Positions 1 to 5,857 of a stretch of 64,000 nt of DNA are shown here, one piece after another. Source of the DNA: Thalassospira profundimaris. Lineage in GTDB: Bacteria; Pseudomonadota; Alphaproteobacteria; Rhodospirillales; Thalassospiraceae. Below the pieces are notes generated by a model. The model searched no databases, was not told the origin of the DNA, and saw only the letters and a program-made list of their open reading frames with translations. Numbering within the stretch: position 1 is the first letter of the stretch; each line of letters starts with the position of its first letter. Position numbers and translations under genes: made by a program. The stretch covers positions 124,001 to 188,000 of the forward strand of contig NZ_JPWH01000003.1 in assembly GCF_003326755.1 (NCBI RefSeq), read 5' to 3'.

Positions 1-377
1 ACAATGAAGGACAGCGCCATCGGATAAAGAAATATCGTACGTAAAACGCCCTCCGCCCGGATGCGCTGATCAAGCAAAACTGCCAGCAGACACCCGAGGA
101 ATAGACAGATAACGATAAAAAGACCGCCGAAAATCAGCAGGTTTTCGATGGCAACATGCCAGCGTTCCATTTGCCACAGGCGTTCATATTGCCGCAGCCC
201 GGCCCAGTCATAGACCGGCATCATGCGCGATTTGGAAAACGCCATCCAGGCGGTCCAAAGGATGAAGCCGTAGACGAAAAACAGGGACGCAGCAAAGGAT
301 GGTGCCACAACGATCTTGGACAGATTGCGTTGCAGGCCAGCCATCAGGTTGCTTTCGGTGCTTGAAGAAGCCCCCAT
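1..377 (-). CDS. gtsB: sugar ABC transporter permease, GtsB-like (5' part only)
   Basis: This is the N-terminal 125 codons of an inner-membrane permease; the rest lies beyond the left edge of the window. Translated from the ATG at 375-377 it begins MGASSSTESN and has a first hydrophobic segment near residues 25-45 (SFAASLFFVYGFILWTAW) and a second near 78-98 (ENLLIFGGLFIVICLFLG). It then runs through a LDQRIRAEGVLRTIFLYP stretch, typical of the first permease of glucose/mannose CUT1 importers. It lies directly downstream of two GtsA-type binding proteins on the same strand, the usual GtsA-GtsB order. The second permease and the ATPase would be expected further left. The assignment to the GtsB family rests on remembered family sequences. 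Confidence 0.8.
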   Translation of the reverse strand, partial: MGASSSTESNLMAGLQRNLSKIVVAPSFAASLFFVYGFILWTAWMAFSKSRMMPVYDWAGLRQYERLWQMERWHVAIENLLIFGGLFIVICLFLGCLLAVLLDQRIRAEGVLRTIFLYPMALSFI

Positions 378-414
378 GCCCTTTGCCTCAGAATAATTAA
401 AAGATAAGGGAAGT

Positions 415-468
415 TGGCCCCGGAACGGGGTTCCGGGGCCAGTGCGATGTTATTGCCCTAAGGGCAAT
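415..468 (-). other. intercistronic hairpins between gtsA and gtsB
   Basis: There are two perfect inverted repeats. The first has 11-bp arms (415-425 and 431-441, arm TGGCCCCGGAA) around a 5-base loop. The second is ATTGCCCT-A-AGGGCAAT at 452-468. Neither is followed on the minus strand by a strong U tract. An attenuating or 3'-end-protecting structure between binding-protein and permease genes, as between malE and malF, is therefore more likely than a full terminator. Confidence 0.55.
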
Positions 469-486
469 TCTGGATTGACTGACGGA

Positions 487-1755
487 TCAGTCTTTTGCCA
501 GTTCAACAGCTTCAACCAGACGGTTGACGGCTTCGTCAGACGACATGTCAGAGTTGAAATGCGCTGTTACGACGTCCACAATCGCACCGGACAGATGACC
601 CGGAAGGGCCATGCCATGTGCCATAGACGGCAGGAAACCACCGGTTTTCTGGTCGGCTTCCATGTCGGCAGCCGACTTTTTTGCACATTCGTCAAAATCA
701 TCAAGCGAAACGCCGGTGCGCGCCGGGATGGAACCCTTCAACAGGTTGAAGGTCTTCTGGAACTTTTTGCCCATGATCAGCTCGGCCAGGAGTTTCTGAC
801 CTTCGATTTTGTCTTCGCCGCTGACTTTGAACATGGCAAAGCTGTCGGTGTTAAACAGGAAGCCATTGCCGTTATCAGCCGGGGTGGCAGAGCAGAGGAA
901 ATCTTTGCCCGGCACTTTACCCGCAGCGAGGAATTCGCCTTTTGCCCAGTCGCCCATGATCTGCATGGCGGCTTTGCCATTCATGACCATTGCGGTTGCC
1001 AGGTTCCAGTCACGACCAGGGAAGTCGGGATCAACGTAGCCACGGATGGTGCGCATTTCGTCGAACACTTTTTTCATGGTGTCGGATTTCAGCGCATCTT
1101 CGTCAAGGTCAACCAGGGCTTTCTGATAAAATTCCGGTCCGCCCATACCCAGGACAACGGTTTCAAAAATCGTTGCGTCCTGCCACGGCTGACCACCATG
1201 TGCCAGCGGCGTAATGCCCGCTGCTTTCAGCTTTTCAGCCAGTTCGTTGAATTCTTTCCAGGTTTTCGGGCCTTCCTTGGCACCGACCTTGGCAAGCAGT
1301 TCCGGGTTCGACCAGATCCAGTTCACACGGTGAATATTCACCGGAACAGCGACATAGTCGCCGTCATATTTCATAATGTCCTGGATGCGCTTGGGAATGA
1401 CGGCATCCCAGTCTTCCTTTTTGGCGACATCGTCTAGGTTGGCCAGTGCACCCTGTTCAGCCCATTCCTGAATGGCCGGGCCTTTGAGCTGAACGGCACT
1501 GGGAGCATCGCCCGACAGAACGCGCGAGCGCAGAACGGTCATGGCCGCATCGCCAGCACCACCGGCAACCGGGCTGTCTTCCCATTTGCCACCATGCTCT
1601 TCAAAGTCCTTTTTCAGGGCAGCGACGGCTTTTGCCTCGCCGCCTGACGTCCACCAATGCAGGACTTCGGCAGTCGGCTGTGCGTGTGCAAGCGTTGCCG
1701 AAGCAAGGGCGGCAATGCCAACACCGGCAGCAAGAATGGATTTGCTAAGTTTCAT
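487..1755 (-). CDS. gtsA: periplasmic sugar-binding protein of a glucose/mannose ABC importer, GtsA-like (copy 1)
   Basis: A 422-residue high-affinity binding protein that would capture a hexose in the periplasm and deliver it to the adjacent permease. A Sec signal peptide (MKLSKSILAAGVGIAALASATLAHA, about residues 1-25) precedes the mature start. Family motifs are VLHWWTSGGEAK at 31-42, HRVNWIW at 142-148, AHGGQPWQD at 185-193, GDWAKGEF at 268-275 and PSMAHGM at 376-382. All match what I recall of Pseudomonas GtsA. The start at 1755 is chosen for the signal peptide and the AGGGAGGA ribosome site just upstream. A longer frame reaches 1869 but runs through the regulatory repeat. The protein is closely similar to its neighbour at 2095-3381. 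Confidence 0.88.
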   Translation of the reverse strand: MKLSKSILAAGVGIAALASATLAHAQPTAEVLHWWTSGGEAKAVAALKKDFEEHGGKWEDSPVAGGAGDAAMTVLRSRVLSGDAPSAVQLKGPAIQEWAEQGALANLDDVAKKEDWDAVIPKRIQDIMKYDGDYVAVPVNIHRVNWIWSNPELLAKVGAKEGPKTWKEFNELAEKLKAAGITPLAHGGQPWQDATIFETVVLGMGGPEFYQKALVDLDEDALKSDTMKKVFDEMRTIRGYVDPDFPGRDWNLATAMVMNGKAAMQIMGDWAKGEFLAAGKVPGKDFLCSATPADNGNGFLFNTDSFAMFKVSGEDKIEGQKLLAELIMGKKFQKTFNLLKGSIPARTGVSLDDFDECAKKSAADMEADQKTGGFLPSMAHGMALPGHLSGAIVDVVTAHFNSDMSSDEAVNRLVEAVELAKD

Positions 1756-1819
1756 TTCGGGTTTCCTCCCTGGTTTTAAACCAATTGCAGCGACACCATG
1801 CTGCGAGAGGGCCCGTATT

Positions 1820-1879
1820 GCATCCACAAAACTGTAACAGGTCGTTTCCACACCTAGTGTTTGAAACATATTGTTACAA
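1820..1879 (-). promoter_or_regulatory. putative control element upstream of gtsA copy 1
   Basis: On the top strand the region reads GCATCC, 7 bases, TGTAACAG (1833-1840), 4 bases, TTTCCA (1845-1850), then TGTTACAA (1872-1879). TGTAACA and TGTTACA are reverse complements with centres 39 bp apart. The same elements in the same order, with the first three at identical spacing, lie upstream of the second binding-protein gene. The element sits about 65-125 bp before the start codon. It probably holds the promoter and an operator, but I could not place convincing -35/-10 boxes. Confidence 0.55.
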
Positions 1880-2039
1880 TAAAGGCATTATTGATTCGAT
1901 TTAACCGCAATTCGAGATTTCTGATTAGAGCCTTTTAGAGCATTGCAGTTTATCCTATGCGGAATAAATCGGAGAAATATGGTTTTCTTCTTTGTCTTGT
2001 TGGCAAAAATGTAAAAGAGTTCAAGGTGTTTCGCCCGGA

Positions 2040-2080
2040 CCGTGCCGGATCATCATATTGCAGATGATGATCCGGCACGG
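2040..2080 (-). other. strong hairpin between the two gtsA copies
   Basis: A perfect 17-bp inverted repeat (arms 2040-2056 and 2064-2080, loop ATTGCAG) begins 14 bases past the stop codon of the upstream binding-protein gene. No U tract follows on the minus strand. It would stabilise the 3' end of an abundant binding-protein mRNA or weaken read-through into copy 1, which has its own control element. Confidence 0.65.
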
Positions 2081-2094
2081 CGCGCCAGGCTGAT

Positions 2095-3381
2095 TTATTC
2101 TTTTGCCAGATCCAGCGCCTGAACGAGTTTATCAACGGCCTCCTGCGATGACATTTCCGAATTGAAGTGCGATGTGACGGTATCGACAATAGCGCCGGTT
2201 AAATTGCCGGGCAGGGCCATATCAACACCGACAGAAGGCAAAAAGCCGTCCGAAGTCTGGGAGGCCTGCATGTCTTTTTCGGATTGCAGGGCGCACATAT
2301 CGAATTTGTCCATTGGTACCCCCATGCGTGCCGGGATCGATCCTTTGAGCAGGTTAAAGGTTTCCTGGAATTTCTGACCGAGGATCAGGCTGGCGAGGAG
2401 GTTTTGCCCCTCGGTTTTGTCGGCACCATCGACCTTGAACATGGCAAAGCTGTCTGTATTAAACAGATAACCATGATTGGACGGGGTCGCATGACACAGA
2501 AAGTCTTTTCCCGGTACTTTGCCTGCCGCCAGAAATTCACCTTTTGCCCAGTCGCCCATGATCTGCATGGCGGCCTTGCCATTCATGACCATTGCGGTTG
2601 CAAGGTTCCAGTCGCGTCCGGCAAAGTCCTCATCGACAAAACCGCGCAAAATGCGCATTTCATCGAATACCCTTTTCATGGTGTCGGATTTTAACGCATC
2701 ATTATCAAGGTCGATAAGCGCCTTTTGATAAAAGTCGGTGCCGCCGATGCCCAGCACGACATTTTCAAACAAGATGGTTTCCTGCCAGGGCTGGCCGCCC
2801 AGTGCGAGGGGCACAATGCCCTGTGCCTTGAGTTTTTCGGCCAGTTTGTTGAAGTCTTCCCAGGTTGAGGGAACCTGGGAGGCCCCCACCTTTGCCAGCA
2901 CTTCCGGATTGGCCCAGATCATGTCGGTGCGGTGAATATTGACCGGGACGGCAACATAGTGCCCATTATATTTCATGAGGGTGGCAAGGCGTTTGGGCAG
3001 AATATCGTCCCATTTTTCCTTTTTGGCGACGCCGTCAAGATTGGCAAGCGCACCTTGTTCGGCCCATTCCATGATTGCCGGGCTTTTTAATTGCACGGCA
3101 GTTGGGGCATCGCCTGCCAATACCCGGGAACGCAGCACCGTCATGGCAGCGGAACCGCCACCGCCTGCAACCGGACTGTCAATCCATTTGCCGCCATGCG
3201 CCTCGAAGTCCTTTTTCAGGGCAGCGGCGGCCTTGGCTTCACCACCCGACGTCCAGTAATGCAGAACTTCGACGGTTGGTTCGGCCTGCGCGAGGGCGGG
3301 CATAAGGGCCAGCAGGGCAGAAGCAAAAAGGGCAACTCTTTTTGCGTTGAATCGATGGGGTTTTGTTTTAAGCGCGTACAT
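2095..3381 (-). CDS. periplasmic sugar-binding protein, GtsA-like paralogue (copy 2)
   Basis: A 428-residue binding protein with an N-terminal signal peptide (hydrophobic core about residues 16-30, cleavage probably after ALAQA). Overall it follows copy 1 almost residue for residue, including GDWAKGEFLAAGKVPGKDFLC near 276-296 and NLLKGSIPAR near 343-352. It departs from copy 1 at the motifs that the glucose-binding family conserves: HYW for HWW (41-43), HRTDM for HRVNW (150-154), ALGGQPWQE for AHGGQPWQD (193-201) and PSVGVDM for PSMAHGM (382-388). It may therefore recognise a different sugar. It is first in the operon. The ATG at 3381 has a GGGAGG site 5 bases upstream. Confidence 0.87.
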   Translation of the reverse strand: MYALKTKPHRFNAKRVALFASALLALMPALAQAEPTVEVLHYWTSGGEAKAAAALKKDFEAHGGKWIDSPVAGGGGSAAMTVLRSRVLAGDAPTAVQLKSPAIMEWAEQGALANLDGVAKKEKWDDILPKRLATLMKYNGHYVAVPVNIHRTDMIWANPEVLAKVGASQVPSTWEDFNKLAEKLKAQGIVPLALGGQPWQETILFENVVLGIGGTDFYQKALIDLDNDALKSDTMKRVFDEMRILRGFVDEDFAGRDWNLATAMVMNGKAAMQIMGDWAKGEFLAAGKVPGKDFLCHATPSNHGYLFNTDSFAMFKVDGADKTEGQNLLASLILGQKFQETFNLLKGSIPARMGVPMDKFDMCALQSEKDMQASQTSDGFLPSVGVDMALPGNLTGAIVDTVTSHFNSEMSSQEAVDKLVQALDLAKE

Positions 3382-3439
3382 TTTTCCTCCCGGTCTTTAT
3401 TTGTTAATGGCAGGACCATGCGCCGGGTAGGCGGCTTTT

Positions 3440-3498
3440 GCATCCGCTATGATGTAACAGATTATTTCCAGTCGCGGTTTTGACATAAACTGTTACAA
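3440..3498 (-). promoter_or_regulatory. duplicate of the gtsA control element, upstream of copy 2
   Basis: GCATCC (3440-3445), TGTAACAG (3453-3460), TTTCCA (3465-3470) and TGTTACAA (3491-3498) repeat the arrangement at 1820-1879. The first three elements have exactly the same spacing. The intervening bases differ, so the shared parts look selected rather than simply recently copied. This is the likely main promoter region of the operon, read toward lower coordinates. Confidence 0.55.
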
Positions 3499-3501
3499 AA
3501 A

Positions 3502-3517
3502 ATGTTAGCGCTAACAT
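3502..3517. promoter_or_regulatory. palindromic operator of LacI/GalR type
   Basis: ATGTTAGCGCTAACAT is a perfect 16-bp palindrome with the central CG typical of LacI-family operators. It begins 4 bases past the TGTTACAA half-site, upstream of the binding-protein operon. A LacI-family sugar repressor is the natural reader, but no such gene lies in this window. Confidence 0.6.
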
Positions 3518-3835
3518 CGAATGAAACGATATGCGTCGGCGACATCAGTATTATCAGGCACGGGGCCCGAAATCATGATGGCTTTATGATGCAGGCGTTG
3601 CGGAGCGGTGTTCCCGGAGCCGACGGATACGAATATTGTTACGCGACAAGAAAAATAGGGCGTGGACTAGCCAATTTGACGTTTGAACGATATTGTTCCG
3701 GTTGCGATGCGGAAACTGTTCAGGGTGGAAATATAGTGATTTTTCTGTTGTTTATGGACTGAAAGGTAAATTTTTACGAAATTGAACCCATTCAATTATG
3801 ACGATTTGGAACAGATGATATGCAAACTTGGTGGA
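3518..3835. other. intergenic stretch without a supported gene
   Basis: An open frame at 3502-3762 starts inside the palindromic operator, has no ribosome site and resembles nothing I know. I see no gene here. The stretch separates the leftward sugar operon from the rightward DUF1127 gene. Confidence 0.5.
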
Positions 3836-3864
3836 TTGAGAAACTCGATCAGTTTAGGCATATT
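3836..3864 (+). promoter_or_regulatory. possible sigma70 promoter for the DUF1127 gene
   Basis: TTGAGA (3836-3841), a 17-base spacer and CATATT (3859-3864) lie about 90 bp upstream of the start codon. The -10 match is only partial. Confidence 0.35.
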
Positions 3865-3953
3865 GCAATGCAGAAGAACGGAGCAGGGCGCATCCGGTAA
3901 CACGAAGTCACCGTGATTGAGCGCCCATCAGTTTGAAACACAGGAGGTTCAAC

Positions 3954-4118
3954 ATGTTCTTGTCCAGTATTATTGTTGCTGTTCGTCGTTGGGCCTATGC
4001 ACGGTCAGTCGCGAACGAACTTTATGATCTCGACGCCCGTGACTTGGATGATGTCGGGATTTCCCGCTGGCAGATCAAAGATGTTGCACGTAAAGCAGCG
4101 CGCGACGCGATCGCCTGA
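3954..4118 (+). CDS. DUF1127 (YjiS-like) small protein
   Basis: A 54-residue basic protein beginning MFLSSIIVAVRRWAYARS. The family core follows: ANELYDLDARDLDDVGISRWQIKDVARKA, an amphipathic helical pair with the DxGISR motif. The ATG at 3954 is preceded by AGGAGG with a 6-base spacer, so it is preferred to an in-frame codon at 3933. DUF1127 proteins are common and often multicopy in alphaproteobacteria. Some short members have been linked to RNA turnover and to phosphate or carbon metabolism, but no function can be read here. It is monocistronic, with a terminator 52 bases downstream. Confidence 0.85.
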   Translation: MFLSSIIVAVRRWAYARSVANELYDLDARDLDDVGISRWQIKDVARKAARDAIA

Positions 4119-4169
4119 TTAAGCGGACAAATATCGACAGCGTCTAAATTGTAGGCTGCTGTATGCAGA

Positions 4170-4196
4170 AGCCGGGGCATATCGACCCGGCTTTTT
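4170..4196 (+). terminator. rho-independent terminator after the DUF1127 gene
   Basis: AGCCGGG (4170-4176) pairs with CCCGGCT (4186-4192) across a 9-base loop, followed by TTTTT. Confidence 0.8.
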
Positions 4197-4484
4197 GTAT
4201 GTCTGAAATCCGAACATTCAACACGATACGGACCTGCCGGTTTTCTGACCGTGCAGGTTTTTTGTGCGGATGGTTTTGCGGATCCTGATTGCTCTCTTGA
4301 TATAATTGTATTTAAATCGGCGTGCCTGTTTGATCCTGGATGGACAAATGAGAACAGCGTGTTGTTCCCTGTTCCGATTCGATATGGTGCACAAAAAGCA
4401 GGGCGTCTAAACATAGTTCCAGCATCCGAACGATAATTGTTTGCAATAATTTTATTGAGACTGATTTTTACTTGATCCTTTATT
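4197..4484. other. AT-rich intergenic stretch
   Basis: No gene is supported. A 61-codon frame at 4251-4436 lacks a ribosome site and family features. The stretch separates the DUF1127 terminator from the bacterioferritin promoter. Confidence 0.5.
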
Positions 4485-4535
4485 TTGAGATATTTTAAGA
4501 AAATTGGCTAAATTATTGATAGTGGTAATCAATAA
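4485..4535 (+). promoter_or_regulatory. bacterioferritin promoter with palindromic operator
   Basis: TTGAGA (4485-4490), 18 bases and TAAATT (4509-4514) form a plausible promoter. TTATTGAT-N7-ATCAATAA (4513-4535), a perfect inverted repeat with 8-bp arms, covers the expected transcription start. A repressor bound here would block initiation. For bacterioferritin, an iron-responsive Fur- or Irr-type regulator is the obvious candidate, but the sequence alone does not say which. Confidence 0.5.
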
Positions 4536-4605
4536 CGCTGTTTTTTCTTGAAAAAGGCCATTGCGATTACCACAATGCCGTCATGCCATCTGGAGGAGAC
4601 ATACC

Positions 4606-5082
4606 ATGAAAGGTGATCGGCAGATCATTGGTTATCTTAATCGCATCCTTACAAATCAGTTGACTGCGATTAATCAGTACTTTTTGCACGCCCGCATGCT
4701 CAAGAACTGGGGCGTTGTGGAAATGGGTGAATATGAATACAAACTTTCCATCAAGGAAATGAAACGGGCCGATGATTTGATCGAGCGCATTTTGTTTCTT
4801 GATGGTCTGCCCAATCTGCAAAATCTTAACAAACTGCTGATCGGCGAGAATGTCACCGAGATTGTCGATTGTGACATGAAATACGAGCTTGCGGCCCTTC
4901 CATTGCTGCGTGAAGCCATTTCGGCGTGCGAGAAGGCGGAAGACTTCGTTACGCGTGATTTGCTTGTTTCTTTCCTGGAAGACCAGGAAGAACATGTAGA
5001 CTGGCTTGAGACCGAGCAATGGCAGCTCGATAATGTCGGTATTCAGAATTATATCCAGAGCCGTTCCGGCGACGGCGATTAA
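4606..5082 (+). CDS. bfr: bacterioferritin, haem-binding subunit with degenerate ferroxidase centre
   Basis: A 158-residue four-helix ferritin-like protein beginning MKGDRQIIGYLNRILTNQL, which would co-assemble into a 24-subunit iron-storage shell. The haem ligand Met52 is present (EMKRAD). Of the six ferroxidase ligands, Glu51, Glu94 and His130 are kept. The others are replaced: Gln18 for Glu18, Arg54 for His54 and Gln127 for Glu127 (E. coli numbering, no gaps needed). This subunit should bind haem at a dimer interface but oxidise iron poorly. The ATG at 4606 has GGAGGAG upstream. It is followed 20 bp later by a second bacterioferritin gene with the opposite losses. Confidence 0.93.
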   Translation: MKGDRQIIGYLNRILTNQLTAINQYFLHARMLKNWGVVEMGEYEYKLSIKEMKRADDLIERILFLDGLPNLQNLNKLLIGENVTEIVDCDMKYELAALPLLREAISACEKAEDFVTRDLLVSFLEDQEEHVDWLETEQWQLDNVGIQNYIQSRSGDGD

Positions 5083-5102
5083 TCAGATAAGGAGCGAGCG
5101 CC

Positions 5103-5594
5103 ATGAAAGGCAGCCAGAACGTTATTGATATCCTGAACCGTCAGTTGACCGCAGAACTTTCGGCAGCAGACCAGTACAATACCCATGCCGAAATGTATCT
5201 GGATTGGGGATTGCATGCGCTTTATGAGCGTATGCACCATGAAAAAGATGAAGAGCTTGATCACGCCAAGCGTTTGATTGAACGTATTCTGTTCCTGGAA
5301 GGCGTGCCTGATACGGCGTCGCGCACCCCGATCAAGGTTGGGCAGACGGTTCCCGAGATGATGAAAAATGATCTGGAACATGAATATATGGTCATTAAAT
5401 ATCTGAAAGAGGCCATCAAGCTTTGTGAATCGGAATCCGATTATCAGACCCGTAACATGTTGACCGATTTGCTCGATGACAGCGAAGAGGACCATGCACA
5501 CTGGCTGGAACAGCAGATCCGCCTGATCGATATGATGGGCCTGCCGAACTATATTCAGTTCCGCGCAGTTGGTGAACCGAGCCCGCACGGGTAA
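5103..5594 (+). CDS. bfr: bacterioferritin, ferroxidase-active subunit lacking the haem ligand
   Basis: A 163-residue bacterioferritin (MKGSQNVIDILNRQLTAEL). Ferroxidase residues Glu18, Glu51, His54, Glu94, Glu128 and His131 are all present; the last two align with E. coli Glu127/His130 after a one-residue insertion. Position 52, the haem-ligating Met, is Leu. It therefore complements the upstream subunit: this one oxidises Fe(II), the other holds haem for electron release. Such alpha/beta pairs are known in Magnetospirillum, Pseudomonas putida and Neisseria. A GGAGCGAG ribosome site precedes the ATG. The terminator at 5630 ends the two-gene operon. Confidence 0.93.
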   Translation: MKGSQNVIDILNRQLTAELSAADQYNTHAEMYLDWGLHALYERMHHEKDEELDHAKRLIERILFLEGVPDTASRTPIKVGQTVPEMMKNDLEHEYMVIKYLKEAIKLCESESDYQTRNMLTDLLDDSEEDHAHWLEQQIRLIDMMGLPNYIQFRAVGEPSPHG

Positions 5595-5629
5595 GGCGTT
5601 CGCGTCAGTTGCTGATATAAGCGATTTTC

Positions 5630-5662
5630 AAAGGGCTGCCGTTTGTTTTCGGTGGCCCTTTT
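5630..5662 (+). terminator. terminator of the bacterioferritin operon
   Basis: AAAGGGC (5630-5636) pairs with GCCCTTT (5655-5661), extended inward by GCC/GGT, with a T-rich tail (TTTTATTTTG). Confidence 0.7.
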
Positions 5663-5794
5663 ATTTTGTTTGGGGTGTTGTGCTGATCCATAAATTTGGC
5701 ACTGCGGCGGCATGCGACGCAGTGGGGAGCCTGATAACAGAGCAGCAAAAATGAAGCGCAAGTTTCTCAATTTTCCATTTCTTTGATTGAAGCC

Positions 5795-5825
5795 TTGACC
5801 TTCCAGTTGCTGGAAACTTTATGCT
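5795..5825 (+). promoter_or_regulatory. CueR-type copper-responsive promoter of copA
   Basis: A -35 box TTGACC (5795-5800) and a -10 box TATGCT (5820-5825) are separated by exactly 19 bp. A MerR-family dyad ACCTTCCAG-TTG-CTGGAAACT lies between and over them. This is the classic over-long spacer that CueR untwists when it binds Cu(I). It sits 33 bp before the copA start and shows that the longer frame beginning at 5783 is not the true start. Confidence 0.93.
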
Positions 5826-5857
5826 GTCTTAATAATGAGATGTGCGAGGTACGCGCG

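Noticed and set aside
442-1437. 331-codon frame opposite gtsA copy 1
   Set aside because: Shadow of the binding-protein gene; no ribosome site and no recognisable domain.
3502-3762. 86-codon frame in the gap after the sugar operon promoter
   Set aside because: It begins inside the palindromic operator, lacks a ribosome site and has an unstructured, unfamiliar translation.
4251-4436. 61-codon frame upstream of the bacterioferritin genes
   Set aside because: Short, no ribosome site, no family match, AT-rich intergenic context.
4606-5594. Bacterioferritin pair as a simple redundant duplication
   Set aside because: The losses at haem and ferroxidase positions are complementary, which argues for specialised subunits.
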